DNA of 64,000 nucleotides from Herbinix sp. (GTDB taxonomy: Bacteria > Bacillota > Clostridia > Lachnospirales > Lachnospiraceae): positions 1 to 64,000 of the forward strand of contig JAQZBN010000009.1 of assembly GCA_029238935.1 (NCBI GenBank). The letters run 5' to 3'. The notes beneath the pieces are model-generated. The model saw nothing but the letters and a program-made list of their open reading frames with translations. It did not search any database and was not told the origin of the DNA. How positions within the stretch are numbered: the stretch's first letter is position 1; the number at the start of each line of letters is the position of its first letter. The position numbers and the translations under genes are program-made. Shown here piece by piece: positions 18,333-27,808 of the stretch.

Positions 18333-19637
18333 ATGAATATGATTAGCATTACATTGGAACGCTTCATTCAAAAAGAGGAGGAAGGTACTTATTTTCTATT
18401 ACCTTTTGAAGTCCCTGAAGAAGTAGAGAGGATGGATATTTCCTATGAATACGTCCGTTTTGCAACATGTCAAAGGGTGGATGGGTCTATCCTACAAGAG
18501 GAAATTAATATTGTTGATCTGGGATTGAACGGACCGAGCGGAACATATATTGGTTCTTCCGGAGCTGATCGAAGCAACATATATATTACATCAGATAAAA
18601 GTTCTCAAGGTTTTGCACCACAGGATACGAAAGCAGGAGAATGGAGTATCATAGTTGGAGCTTATAAGATACAGGAAGGTGGCCTATTCGTAACTTATCA
18701 TATTACTTTTACGAAGAAGGAACTTAGGTTATTAAAAGGGGATACCCATATGCATACCCTAGGATCTGATGGTACGTATTCCGTAGCGGGGATTGCACAG
18801 CTGGGACATAAGCTAGGATTAGACTATATCATTATTACAGATCACAATAATTATGCCCATAATTTTCAGACGGTCGATACGGAGGGGATTACGGTAATAC
18901 CCGGGACGGAGTGGACTCATTACAAAGGTCATGCCGGAATATGGGGAGTGAAAAAACCATTTGAGAATGCCTTTTGTGTTAATTCCTTAGCCGAAGTGAA
19001 GGAGAAATTGTCCGAAGCGAAAGGGAATGGTGCAATGATCGTTTTAAACCATCCTTTTTGTCCAAACTGCGGATGGAAATGGGGCATCGAAAATGTGGAA
19101 TATGATGCTGTAGAAATATGGAATGGAGGTCTGCCAATCTCATATAATATAAGTTGCATGGAATGGTGGGAGGAACAACTACGAAAGGGAAGAAAAATTC
19201 CGGTGGTTGGAGGCAGTGATTTTCATCGACATGATGTGGCTAGCTTGGTTGGTATGCCTAGTACCTGTGTCTACGCAATGTCGAATACCAAAGAGGATAT
19301 TATAGAAGCACTACGACAAGGTCATAGTTATATTACCATGTCTGCAAAAGGACCAGATCTATCTGTTACTTGTGGTGACAGAATATTGGGTGATATAATT
19401 GAAGCAGGTGATGAGATTAAGATACATTTTTGGGATTTACATCAACAAGATAAAATCTGTTTGATTACAGATACTGGGATGGAAGAAATCCTTTGTGAAC
19501 CAGGTTTACGTGAGATAGAATTAATTAGAAAATATGATAATGTGAAGTATTGTCGCTTTGAGGTTCATCGTATTCTTGCGCCTGGTCTGCCACCAATGAA
19601 AATATTATTATCCAATCCAATTTATTATGATAAATAA
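18333..19637 (+). CDS. CehA/McbA-type PHP-domain metallohydrolase
   Basis: 434 residues. An N-terminal beta-rich domain of about 130 residues precedes a PHP phosphoesterase domain that begins LLKGDTHMHTLGSDGTYS (metal ligands H139, H141). It continues with ITDHNNYAH, PGTEWTHYKGHAG, VLNHPFCP and GGSDFHRHD, all metal-binding positions of the PHP fold. CehA-like enzymes hydrolyse esters, phosphoesters or carbamates. In this glycan operon a sugar phosphate or substituted sugar is a reasonable but unproven substrate. GAGGAG is 12 bases before ATG 18333; ATG 18339 is an alternative start. No signal peptide. Confidence 0.8.
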   Translation: MNMISITLERFIQKEEEGTYFLLPFEVPEEVERMDISYEYVRFATCQRVDGSILQEEINIVDLGLNGPSGTYIGSSGADRSNIYITSDKSSQGFAPQDTKAGEWSIIVGAYKIQEGGLFVTYHITFTKKELRLLKGDTHMHTLGSDGTYSVAGIAQLGHKLGLDYIIITDHNNYAHNFQTVDTEGITVIPGTEWTHYKGHAGIWGVKKPFENAFCVNSLAEVKEKLSEAKGNGAMIVLNHPFCPNCGWKWGIENVEYDAVEIWNGGLPISYNISCMEWWEEQLRKGRKIPVVGGSDFHRHDVASLVGMPSTCVYAMSNTKEDIIEALRQGHSYITMSAKGPDLSVTCGDRILGDIIEAGDEIKIHFWDLHQQDKICLITDTGMEEILCEPGLREIELIRKYDNVKYCRFEVHRILAPGLPPMKILLSNPIYYDK

Positions 19638-19675
19638 ATTAGGAATAAAATAATGGTAACATCGGATGCTTGAGC

Positions 19676-19960
19676 GATGATAGGATGAGATAGAATAGAA
19701 ATGGAAATAGGAATAGGAATAGAAAGGTAGCATAGCCTTACTATCATGAGAGCGAGGAAGTATAGTATAAAGTAACAGAATAAAAAAGACTAAAAACCTG
19801 GACTAAAGCCATGAACTCAAGACATGGACTAAAAACATGGAATAAGAAATAAAGACTATAAATATGGGATAAGAAACAAGGATCGAAAACAAGGGATAAG
19901 AAACAAAGAATAATGACATAAAGAATTGATAACGAAATAAACAAATAAAAGAATTCAGAA
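19676..19960. repeat. Purine-rich degenerate repeat region
   Basis: The 430-base gap between two co-directed genes holds no supportable gene. It is strongly purine-rich on the + strand, with GGAATA tandem copies near 19703-19720 and an exact repeat GGGATAAGAAACAA at 19866-19879 and 19893-19906. Related units such as ACATGGACTAAAAACATGGAATAAG lie around 19815-19840. It resembles the other post-gene repeat patches of the window. Confidence 0.6.
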
Positions 19961-20068
19961 TAACGAAAAGAATAAACGATATTAATTCCTAGAAATCAAA
20001 TATAAGAAATAAATTAAGAAAATAAAAATAGCAAAATATCATTGATAATAATATGAAGAAGGTGAACT

Positions 20069-20896
20069 ATGAGAGTAGGAACATTAGTTGAATTATCAGA
20101 GCATATCGATGAAAAATTCGAAGAACTCCGTTCCATGGGAATGGAGTGCTGCCAGCTTTTGTCCTGGAATGAGGAGTTGTTTACGGATGAAATGGTGGAT
20201 CGGGTAAATCAAGCAGTGAAAAAGCACAATATAACTATAACGGCCTTTTGGTGTGGATGGCCAGGTCCAAAGACCTGGGATTTCTATGATGGTCAATTAA
20301 ATCTTGGGCTTGTTCCAGCGGAATACCGGTATGACAGGCTTAAGACATTAATGCACGGTTCGGATTTCGCAAAACGTATGAAAATTACAGACCTTGTAAC
20401 TCATGTTGGATATCTTCCTGAGAATCCATTCGATGATAATTATAGAGGTATTATTGCAGCATTGAAAATATTAGTAGGAAAATGTAAAGAAAACGGACAA
20501 AGGTTCTTGTTTGAAACCGGCCAGGAGACACCGGTCACGTTAATAAGAGCAATGGAAGACATAGGTTATGATAATGTTGGCATTAATCTTGATCCGGCAA
20601 ACTTAATTATGTATGGTAAAGCCAATCCAGTCGATGCCCTAGAGGTTTTTGGATCGTATGTTATGGGGATCCATGGTAAAGATGGAATGTATCCAACGGA
20701 TGGGCGAAACTTGGGTCTTGAGGTACCAATCGGGCAGGGAAGAGTTAATTACCCTGAACTGCTTCGTCGTCTGAAAGAGATTGGATATAAAGGCGATATT
20801 ACCATAGAGAGAGAGATTACAGGAGATCAGCAAAAGCAAGATATTAAAGAAGCAAAAGAATACCTGGAGAATTTAATTAGGAGACTGGAAGAATGA
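20069..20896 (+). CDS. Sugar phosphate isomerase/epimerase (xylose isomerase-like TIM barrel)
   Basis: 275 residues of the AP-endonuclease-2/xylose isomerase-like superfamily. Typical metal-site strands are visible: FLFETGQET (Glu), VGINLDPANL (Asp), VMGIHGKDG (His) and ITIEREITGD (Glu). Enzymes of this type isomerise or epimerise sugars, inositols or keto sugars. The start has GAAGAAGGTG upstream. It overlaps the following fucosidase by ATGA, so the two are coupled. The substrate is not readable from sequence. Confidence 0.85.
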   Translation: MRVGTLVELSEHIDEKFEELRSMGMECCQLLSWNEELFTDEMVDRVNQAVKKHNITITAFWCGWPGPKTWDFYDGQLNLGLVPAEYRYDRLKTLMHGSDFAKRMKITDLVTHVGYLPENPFDDNYRGIIAALKILVGKCKENGQRFLFETGQETPVTLIRAMEDIGYDNVGINLDPANLIMYGKANPVDALEVFGSYVMGIHGKDGMYPTDGRNLGLEVPIGQGRVNYPELLRRLKEIGYKGDITIEREITGDQQKQDIKEAKEYLENLIRRLEE

Positions 20897-21921
20897 CAAG
20901 CGATGTGAATGGAAGAATTACAATGACACCGGCTGTAGAACCGAATGAAATGCAGAAGGAACAGATAAAAAGAAAATATGGGATGTTTCTTCATTTTGGC
21001 ATGAATACCTTTCTAAACCAAGAATGGTCCGATGGTAAAGCTTTGGTGACACACTATCAACCCAAGGGAATTGATGCAAGGCAATGGGTAAGAACTGCTT
21101 ATGAAGCCGGAATGAATTTTGTAATTCTGATAACAAAGCATCATGATGGTTTTTGTTTATGGGATAGTAAATATACCGATTATTGTATAAGGAATGCTGA
21201 TTGCAATATTGATGTAGTAAAAGAATTATCAGAAGCATGTAAAGAATATGGGATCAATCTGGGTCTTTATTATTCTTTGTGGGATGAACATGAAGCGACT
21301 TTTACCGAAGATTTTGATCCAGGTTATATTACTTATATGAAGAACCAACTAACAGAATTAATGGATGGAAGGTATGGTGAAATCATAGAATTGTGGTTTG
21401 ATGGTGCCTGGAAAAAGTTATGTCCGGAGTGGCATTATGATGAAATCTATGATTTGGTTAAAAAGCTTCAACCATCTTGTCAGATTGGGATCAATCATAC
21501 GATTGGAACACCGGGGCTTGGAGATCCCGATGAGAGATATATGCCGAAGAATTATCAGAACTATGATCCAATTCGTAATTTTCCCTCCGATTTTCGATTA
21601 TGGGATCCGCATTTATGCCGTCCAGATGATCCTAAACTATATACTCATGATGGAAAAACGTATTATATGCCCTTCGAGCAAACCATTTGCTCCAGAGAAG
21701 GCTTTAGCTGGTTTTATTCGGATACCTATGAGGAGAAGCCGTTTACAAAATCAGAATACATAGCTGAGTGTTATCGTCAGTTGGTGGCTCAGGATAATTT
21801 AATGGTTGTAAATATGCCTCCTAATCGGGAAGGTAAATTAGTGCAGAGTGATATCGACAACTTATATCAGTGTGCAGAATTATTGGGTATTAAAAGAAGG
21901 CTATCTAACTTCCCTTCGTAA
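20893..21921 (+). CDS. GH29 alpha-L-fucosidase, short form
   Basis: 342-residue catalytic domain of glycoside hydrolase family 29. WFDGAW carries the family nucleophile (D170), HHDGFCLW is the conserved substrate-binding loop, and YYSLWDEHE and MVVNMPPNREG are also typical. It lacks a signal peptide and the C-terminal beta-sandwich found in many GH29 enzymes, so it is cytoplasmic and acts on imported fucosides. It overlaps the isomerase by 4 bases and the convergent AraC gene by 21 bases at the 3' ends. Released L-fucose would feed the fuc genes downstream. Confidence 0.9.
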   Translation: MTSDVNGRITMTPAVEPNEMQKEQIKRKYGMFLHFGMNTFLNQEWSDGKALVTHYQPKGIDARQWVRTAYEAGMNFVILITKHHDGFCLWDSKYTDYCIRNADCNIDVVKELSEACKEYGINLGLYYSLWDEHEATFTEDFDPGYITYMKNQLTELMDGRYGEIIELWFDGAWKKLCPEWHYDEIYDLVKKLQPSCQIGINHTIGTPGLGDPDERYMPKNYQNYDPIRNFPSDFRLWDPHLCRPDDPKLYTHDGKTYYMPFEQTICSREGFSWFYSDTYEEKPFTKSEYIAECYRQLVAQDNLMVVNMPPNREGKLVQSDIDNLYQCAELLGIKRRLSNFPS

Positions 21922-22758
21922 ATACTGCTTTGGTGTTACACCCTTATATTTACGAAAGGTTTTAATAAAATAACTGATATCATTGAAACCGCAATTTAAG
22001 GCCACTTCGGTCATGGATTCTCTTGCAACAGATAATTGTTCGCAGGCTCTCTCAATACGATAGTAATTCAAATAATCAATCGGCGTGCGGTAAGACATAG
22101 CTTTGAAAAAACGGCAGAAATATTTTGCATTCATGCCGGCGATTTTCGCCATTGTTTCTAAAGTTATATGTTCTGTAAAGTTCATTTCAATATAACTTAA
22201 TACTTTCTTAAACTGCAGCACATGTTGATAGGAACTAGGTGCTGCAGTTGTTTTTTCTTCAAAAAGATATTCTTGAAGTACTATGCCTAATAGTTGATAT
22301 AGATAGCCTTGGATCAGATATTCATATCCAAATTTTTGATCAGACATCGTATGAAATAAATGATCAACCGTATCCCTGAGGATTTCTCTATCTTGTGGCA
22401 AGTGTTGGAGGATCCCAATTTCCCGTTCGATTAGACGCTTTGTTAGTTTTGCGCAGATATGATTTTCCTTTAGGAAGAGTTTTGGATCAAATACGAGGCA
22501 TTCATAGATGCATTGCTCCGGAATACCGCCATGAAGTACACCATCCTGCAGAAAGAGAATATCACCCTGTTTTACTACAAAGGACTGACTATCTAGAGTA
22601 AGATGAAAAGTACCACTGAGGATACGAATAATCTCATATTCGGGATGCCAGTGATACGGCATCTGATACCGGGGATGGTTGGGATCAATATGGTAGTAAG
22701 CAATTGGAAAATCTATGGTTCCCTGTTGGCGGCGTTCTCTATAATCGAAATATTTCAT
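21901..22758 (-). CDS. AraC-family regulator, likely of the fucose genes
   Basis: 285 residues. An N-terminal cupin-like sugar-sensing domain (YHWHPEYEIIRILSGTFHL, GDILFLQDGVLHGG) is followed by a C-terminal double helix-turn-helix (MAKIAGMNAKYFCRFFKAMSYRTPIDYLN, VALNCGFNDISYFIKTFRKYKGVTPKQY). TAGGAGA is well placed before the ATG. It is divergent from the fuc operon across a 380-base gap containing direct repeats and a dyad, so it probably activates fucI-fucA-fucU-kinase in response to a sugar. Its end overlaps the fucosidase gene. Confidence 0.92.
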   Translation of the reverse strand: MKYFDYRERRQQGTIDFPIAYYHIDPNHPRYQMPYHWHPEYEIIRILSGTFHLTLDSQSFVVKQGDILFLQDGVLHGGIPEQCIYECLVFDPKLFLKENHICAKLTKRLIEREIGILQHLPQDREILRDTVDHLFHTMSDQKFGYEYLIQGYLYQLLGIVLQEYLFEEKTTAAPSSYQHVLQFKKVLSYIEMNFTEHITLETMAKIAGMNAKYFCRFFKAMSYRTPIDYLNYYRIERACEQLSVARESMTEVALNCGFNDISYFIKTFRKYKGVTPKQYLRREVR

Positions 22759-22891
22759 AGAAATTCTCCTAAGCGAAAAAAGTGAATATTGTTATATTTT
22801 TAGTCTATTATAAGACAAGAATTTTTGCAATGATAAAATTATAATATAGATATAAGGGGTTATGCATTAATATTTTGCCATACTAGATTTC

Positions 22892-23022
22892 TTGATTAAT
22901 ATTACCTATAAAAAAGAAGTTCTTTATTGTTACTGGATTGAATAATAAAGATAGCGTTATTTGGTTAATGAACTTTTAGTTCATAATATTTGCATTAAAT
23001 ATATTGGGTTATTGATTAATAT
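22892..23022. promoter_or_regulatory. Candidate regulatory sites between araC-type gene and fucI
   Basis: TTGATTAATAT occurs twice in the same orientation (22892-22902 and 23012-23022), 120 bases apart. Direct repeats are the usual binding pattern of AraC proteins. Between them a dyad ATGAACT-TTT-AGTTCAT lies at 22968-22984. The rest of the 22759-23140 gap is AT-rich without a gene. I could not pick one convincing promoter for fucI. Confidence 0.45.
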
Positions 23023-23140
23023 GACTATCGATCAATAAATACAAAACATACCTTACATTTACATTACTCAAATCTATGCTGGCTGAGGATATAACCTATT
23101 GTCAAGTGAATTTATTATAATACGAGGAGGAAATGAATAT

Positions 23141-24934
23141 ATGAAAGAAAACAGATTAATCGGAGATTATCCGGTGATTGGAATTCGTCCAACGATTGAC
23201 GGAAGAAGAGGCTACATAAAAGTACGGGAATCATTGGAAGATCAGACCATGAATATGGCGAAAGCAGCAGCAAAGTTATTTGAAGAGAATTTGAAGTATT
23301 CCAATGGAGAACCGGTTAAGGTTATCATTGCAGATACTACAATTGGACGTGTTGCAGAGGCTGCTGCCTGTGCTGATAAATTTAAAAAAGCAGGTGTTGA
23401 TATTACCCTGACTGTGACCCCCTGCTGGTGTTACGGAGCAGAGACCATGGATATGGATCCAATGACAATCAAAGGAGTCTGGGGCTTTAATGGAACCGAA
23501 CGACCAGGTGCAGTTTATCTAGCATCCGTTCTTGCAACCCATGCTCAAAAAGGACTTCCCGCATTTGGTATCTATGGACATGATGTTCAGAATGCGGATG
23601 ATACATCCATTCCATCCGATGTAGAAGAAAAATTACTTCGTTTTGGCCGTGCAGCTGTTGCAGCTGCTACGATGAGAGGGAAATCCTATCTTCAAATTGG
23701 CTCCATCTGCATGGGCATTGGAGGATCTATCATTGATCCGGCATTTATAGAAGAATACCTTGGTATGAGAGTGGAATCTGTGGATGAAGTAGAGGTCATT
23801 CGTCGAATGACAGAAGGTATCTACGATGAAACAGAATATCAGAAGGCACTTGCATGGACAAAAGAGAAATGTAAAGAAGGATTTGATAAAAATCCTCCGG
23901 AAATTCAAAAAACTCCCGAAGAAAAAGAAAAAGACTGGGAATTTGTTGTTAAGATGATGTGTATCATTAAGGACCTGATGAACGGGAATCAGAAGCTTCC
24001 AAAAGGTTTTGAAGAAGAAATGGCTGGTCATAATGCAATTGCAGCAGGTTTCCAGGGACAAAGACAATGGACTGATTTTTATCCAAACTGTGATTTCCCT
24101 GAAGCACTCCTGAATACCTCCTTTGATTGGGATGGAGCAAGAGAGCCTTATATTCTTGCAACAGAAAATGATGTGCTCAATGGCATTGGTATGTTGTTTA
24201 TGAAACTTTTAACCAATCGTGCTCAGATCTTTGCGGATGTTCGTACCTATTGGAGTCCTGAAGCTGTGAAGAAAGCTACCGGTTATGATGTGGAAGGTGT
24301 AGCTAAAAACTCCGGTGGTTTTATTCATTTAATTAATTCCGGTGCTGCTTGTTTGGATGCTTGCGGTGAAGCAAAAGATGAAAACGGTAACGGTGTGATT
24401 AAGCCTTGGTATGATGTTACGGAGCAGGATCAGGAGGCAATCTTAAATGCGACTACCTGGAATGCAGCAGATAACGGATACTTTAGAGGAGGCGGTTATT
24501 CCTCCCGTTTTGTTACCAGAGCTGAGATGCCGGTTACTATGATAAGATTAAATCTCGTAAAGGGAATTGGTCCGGTTCTGCAGATTGCAGAAGGTTGGAC
24601 TGTAAACTTACCGGAGGAAGTATCGGATACTTTGTGGAAGAGAACGGATTACACCTGGCCATGTACCTGGTTTGCTCCTAGAACTACAGGAGATGGTGCA
24701 TTTAAGACGGCTTATGATGTTATGAACTGCTGGGGAGCAAATCATGGAGCAATCTCCTATGGGCATATTGGTGCGGATTTAATTACGATGTGTTCAATGC
24801 TTCGTATTCCGGTTTGTATGCATAACGTACCTGAAGAGAAGATTTTCCGCCCTGCTGCATGGAATGCATTTGGTATGGATAAAGAAGGTCAGGATTATAG
24901 AGCATGTGCAACCTATGGTCCTTTGTATAAATAA
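23141..24934 (+). CDS. fucI: L-fucose isomerase
   Basis: Converts L-fucose to L-fuculose in the cytoplasm. With the start at ATG 23141 (GAGGAGG upstream) the protein has 597 residues, against about 591 for E. coli FucI. The N-terminus [27 protein letters not shown] is diagnostic. Metal ligands are E342 (in ATENDVLNG), D366 (in FADVRTYW) and H535 (in [10 protein letters not shown]), matching E337, D361 and H528 of E. coli. An upstream in-frame TTG at 23099 has no ribosome-binding site. First gene of the fuc operon; aldolase follows after 16 bases. Confidence 0.97.
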   Translation: MKENRLIGDYPVIGIRPTIDGRRGYIKVRESLEDQTMNMAKAAAKLFEENLKYSNGEPVKVIIADTTIGRVAEAAACADKFKKAGVDITLTVTPCWCYGAETMDMDPMTIKGVWGFNGTERPGAVYLASVLATHAQKGLPAFGIYGHDVQNADDTSIPSDVEEKLLRFGRAAVAAATMRGKSYLQIGSICMGIGGSIIDPAFIEEYLGMRVESVDEVEVIRRMTEGIYDETEYQKALAWTKEKCKEGFDKNPPEIQKTPEEKEKDWEFVVKMMCIIKDLMNGNQKLPKGFEEEMAGHNAIAAGFQGQRQWTDFYPNCDFPEALLNTSFDWDGAREPYILATENDVLNGIGMLFMKLLTNRAQIFADVRTYWSPEAVKKATGYDVEGVAKNSGGFIHLINSGAACLDACGEAKDENGNGVIKPWYDVTEQDQEAILNATTWNAADNGYFRGGGYSSRFVTRAEMPVTMIRLNLVKGIGPVLQIAEGWTVNLPEEVSDTLWKRTDYTWPCTWFAPRTTGDGAFKTAYDVMNCWGANHGAISYGHIGADLITMCSMLRIPVCMHNVPEEKIFRPAAWNAFGMDKEGQDYRACATYGPLYK

Positions 24935-24950
24935 AGAGAGGTAGTATTTC

Positions 24951-25637
24951 ATGAATGCAATGGAAATAAAAGAGCAGATCTGTGATATCTGCCATAAGAT
25001 GTGGCAATTAGGATGGGTAGCAGCGAATGATGGAAATGTTACAGTAAAATTAGAGGATGGTACCTTCTATGCCACGCCTACAGGTATAAGTAAAAGTTTT
25101 ATTACCCCTGAAAAAATAGTACATATTGATAAAGATAGTAAACTGGTGGAAGAGAGTGAATATCGTCCTTCATCCGAGATTAAAATGCATCTTCGCTGTT
25201 ATGAGGAAAGAGAGGATGTCGGAGCTGTTCTTCATGCTCATCCTCCGGTAGCAACCGGTTATGCCGTAGCCAATAAAGCCCTGGATGAATATTCCATGAT
25301 CGAGACCGTCATTGCTTTAGGGTCGATCCCTGTTACCCCCTATGGAACTCCATCAACCTATGAAGTACCGGAAGCAATCGCACCATATCTGGGTTCCCAT
25401 GATGTTGTATTATTACAGAACCACGGTGCCTTAGCAGTAGGGGCAGATTTATTGACTGCTTATTATCGTATGGAAACTTTGGAGCTCTTTGCTAAAATCA
25501 GTCTGAATGCTCATCTATTAGGTGGGGCAAAGGAAATTTCCAGAGAGAATATCGACCGCTTGATTTCGATGCGGGAAAACTATAAAGTAACCGGACGTCA
25601 TCCGGGTTATAAAAAGTACCCAGAGGGAAGTAAATAA
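24951..25637 (+). CDS. fucA: L-fuculose-1-phosphate aldolase (class II aldolase/adducin)
   Basis: 228 residues. Class II zinc aldolase of the AraD/FucA fold that splits L-fuculose-1-phosphate into dihydroxyacetone phosphate and L-lactaldehyde. Zinc histidines are in HAHPP (H95, H97) and NHGA (H158); the catalytic Glu is within SSEIKMHLRCYEER. It follows fucI by 16 bases with AGAGGTAG as ribosome-binding site. The neighbours make FucA the right choice over RhaD or AraD. No propanediol or microcompartment genes are visible for the lactaldehyde product. Confidence 0.93.
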   Translation: MNAMEIKEQICDICHKMWQLGWVAANDGNVTVKLEDGTFYATPTGISKSFITPEKIVHIDKDSKLVEESEYRPSSEIKMHLRCYEEREDVGAVLHAHPPVATGYAVANKALDEYSMIETVIALGSIPVTPYGTPSTYEVPEAIAPYLGSHDVVLLQNHGALAVGADLLTAYYRMETLELFAKISLNAHLLGGAKEISRENIDRLISMRENYKVTGRHPGYKKYPEGSK

Positions 25638-25671
25638 TGATTCAGTATATTAGTAGTAAGGAGGATCCCCT

Positions 25672-26112
25672 ATGTTAAAAGGAATACCGGCTATTTTATC
25701 GCCTGAATTACTAAAGGTGTTATGTGAAATGGGGCATAGCGACAGAATCGTCATCGCGGACGGTAACTTTCCATCCCATACGATGGGAAAGAATGCAATT
25801 GTCATCCGCATGGATGGACATGGAGTTCCGGAAATTCTGAATGCTATCTTAAAAGTATTTCCGCTGGATACTTATACAGAACATCCTGTAAATCTCATGG
25901 AAGTAATGAAGGGCGACCAGGTAGAAACTCCAATCTGGGATACCTATGAAGAAATTATAGAACAACATGATTCTAGAGGAAAAGCAACGATCGGTACAAT
26001 AGAACGTTTTGCATTTTATGAAGAAGCGAAGAAGTCCTACGCAATTATAGCAACTGGAGAAACTGCTCTCTATGCAAATATCATGCTTCAAAAGGGTGTA
26101 GTCATAGAGTAA
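25672..26112 (+). CDS. fucU: L-fucose mutarotase (RbsD/FucU family)
   Basis: 146 residues of the RbsD/FucU fold. It starts MLKGIPAILSPELLKVLCEMGHSDRIVIADGNFP, where the His and Asp of GHSDRIVIADGNFP are family hallmarks. RFAFYEEAKKSYAIIATGE near the end is typical of FucU. It interconverts anomers of L-fucose to speed isomerisation. AAGGAGG precedes the start. It lies between aldolase and kinase in the fuc operon. Confidence 0.94.
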   Translation: MLKGIPAILSPELLKVLCEMGHSDRIVIADGNFPSHTMGKNAIVIRMDGHGVPEILNAILKVFPLDTYTEHPVNLMEVMKGDQVETPIWDTYEEIIEQHDSRGKATIGTIERFAFYEEAKKSYAIIATGETALYANIMLQKGVVIE

Positions 26113-26129
26113 AGACTGGAGGTCATAGA

Positions 26130-27530
26130 ATGCAAACGTATTATCTTGCAATAGATATTGGTGCTTCCGGGGGTAGGCATATACTCGGAAGTAAACAGAA
26201 TGGAACTCTCTGTCTGGAAGAAGTATATCGCTTTGAAAATGGGATGGAGAAAATAGATGGTAAACTCTGTTGGAATACCAAGCAATTATTCTCTTACATA
26301 CTAGAAGGAATGAAAAAGTGTAAAGAGCTGGGAAAAATTCCGGTTAGTGTAGGAATTGACACTTGGGGTGTCGATTTTGTCCTTCTTAATAAGGAAGGGA
26401 AAATGCTTGGGCAAGCCGTTGGATATCGGGATCATAGAACGGAGCAGATGGATCATGCTGTGGAGCAGATGCTACCTTGGGAGGAACACTACGAGCGAAC
26501 AGGCATTGCAAAGCAAATGTATAATACCATCTACCAGCTAATGGCAGTAAAACAGGAAAATCCAGAATATCTCGAGGAAGCAGATGTTATGCTTTTGACC
26601 CCGGATTACTACCACTACCTCCTGACTGGAATAAAAAAACAAGAATATACCATAGCATCTACCAGTGCACTGGTTAATCTTCGTACCAAACAATGGGATA
26701 ATGATTTGATTGATTCCCTCGGTTTTCCTAGAGGTATCTTTTTGGAGTTAGAAAAGCCCGGCACCGTCGTGGGAAATCTAACGGATGATGTTCAAGAGAT
26801 CGTAGGATATAACAGCAGGGTGGTTCAACCGGCTTCCCATGATACAGCCTCAGCTGTGATGGCACTTCCAACGAAGGCAGAAGATACCTTATATATTAGC
26901 TCAGGAACCTGGTCTTTGATGGGAATTGAAATAAGAACACCGAATTGTTTGAAAGAAAGTAGAGAAGCGAACTTCACAAACGAGGGCGGATATGGATATC
27001 GTTATCGTTATTTAAAGAACATCATGGGATTATGGATGATACAATCTGTGAAGAAAGAAGTCGGAGATGGCTATAGCTATGAAGAAATCTGTGAGATGGC
27101 ATCTACGGTGAAAATTAACTCCTTGGTGGATTGTAACGACTCTTGCTTTCTTTCCCCAGAAAGTATGGTTGAGGAAGTACGAAGTTTTTGTAGAAAGACA
27201 GATCAGCAGGTTCCGGAGACGTTAGCAGAGCTCGCTGCGGTAATTTACCATAGCTTGGCAAAATGTTATGCAGATACAAAAAAGCAAATCGAAGAGTTAA
27301 CCGGAAAAAGCTATGATTGTATCAATATCATTGGCGGTGGTTCGCAAGCGGACTATTTAAATCGCCTTACAGCAAAATATTCTGGCTGCAAGGTGCTTGC
27401 AGGGCCAACGGAAGCAACTTCCATCGGAAATATTCTCAGTGGAATGTTACAAAATGGTGAGTTCACCGATCTCTCAGAAGCAAGAGCATGTGTCGGAGCA
27501 TCCTTCGGTATTAAGGAATACAGTTTTTGA
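26130..27530 (+). CDS. rhaB: FGGY carbohydrate kinase, rhamnulokinase family; probable L-fuculokinase
   Basis: 466 residues. FGGY-family sugar kinase most like rhamnulokinases: AIDIGASGGRHILG at the N-terminus, GIDTWGVDFVLL, HDTASAV, and the adenosine-site motif INIIGGGSQADYLNRL. It follows fucU by 17 bases and ends the operon before a strong terminator. In this setting it should phosphorylate L-fuculose to L-fuculose-1-phosphate, supplying FucA. Rhamnulose remains possible, since RhaB-type kinases can accept both. No rhamnose isomerase is in the window, which favours the fuculose role. Confidence 0.9.
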   Translation: MQTYYLAIDIGASGGRHILGSKQNGTLCLEEVYRFENGMEKIDGKLCWNTKQLFSYILEGMKKCKELGKIPVSVGIDTWGVDFVLLNKEGKMLGQAVGYRDHRTEQMDHAVEQMLPWEEHYERTGIAKQMYNTIYQLMAVKQENPEYLEEADVMLLTPDYYHYLLTGIKKQEYTIASTSALVNLRTKQWDNDLIDSLGFPRGIFLELEKPGTVVGNLTDDVQEIVGYNSRVVQPASHDTASAVMALPTKAEDTLYISSGTWSLMGIEIRTPNCLKESREANFTNEGGYGYRYRYLKNIMGLWMIQSVKKEVGDGYSYEEICEMASTVKINSLVDCNDSCFLSPESMVEEVRSFCRKTDQQVPETLAELAAVIYHSLAKCYADTKKQIEELTGKSYDCINIIGGGSQADYLNRLTAKYSGCKVLAGPTEATSIGNILSGMLQNGEFTDLSEARACVGASFGIKEYSF

Positions 27531-27560
27531 CGAGAACTAAAAGCACAAGTGAGGATTTAT

Positions 27561-27596
27561 ATAGGGTAGCCTAGAAATAGGCTACCCTATTTTTAT
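27561..27596 (+). terminator. Terminator of the fuc operon
   Basis: 12-bp perfect stem ATAGGGTAGCCT (27561-27572) with AGGCTACCCTAT (27579-27590), 6-nt loop, then TTTTATT. Confidence 0.92.
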
Positions 27597-27808
27597 TATA
27601 TGTACAGATAATACAGTAAGATATGGAAGAAAGTGCTGGATCTAAATTCATACTAGATTTATTCTACTGTATTTTAGAAAGGAAGATTATTTCATTGATA
27701 CAATGAATATATTGTACCAGAAGGTAGTATGACTTACTGCTGATCATACTAAAATACGTCCATTATTTTGTGATGATTAATTTTTAGTAATGAAAGAGGA
27801 TGATGGGA

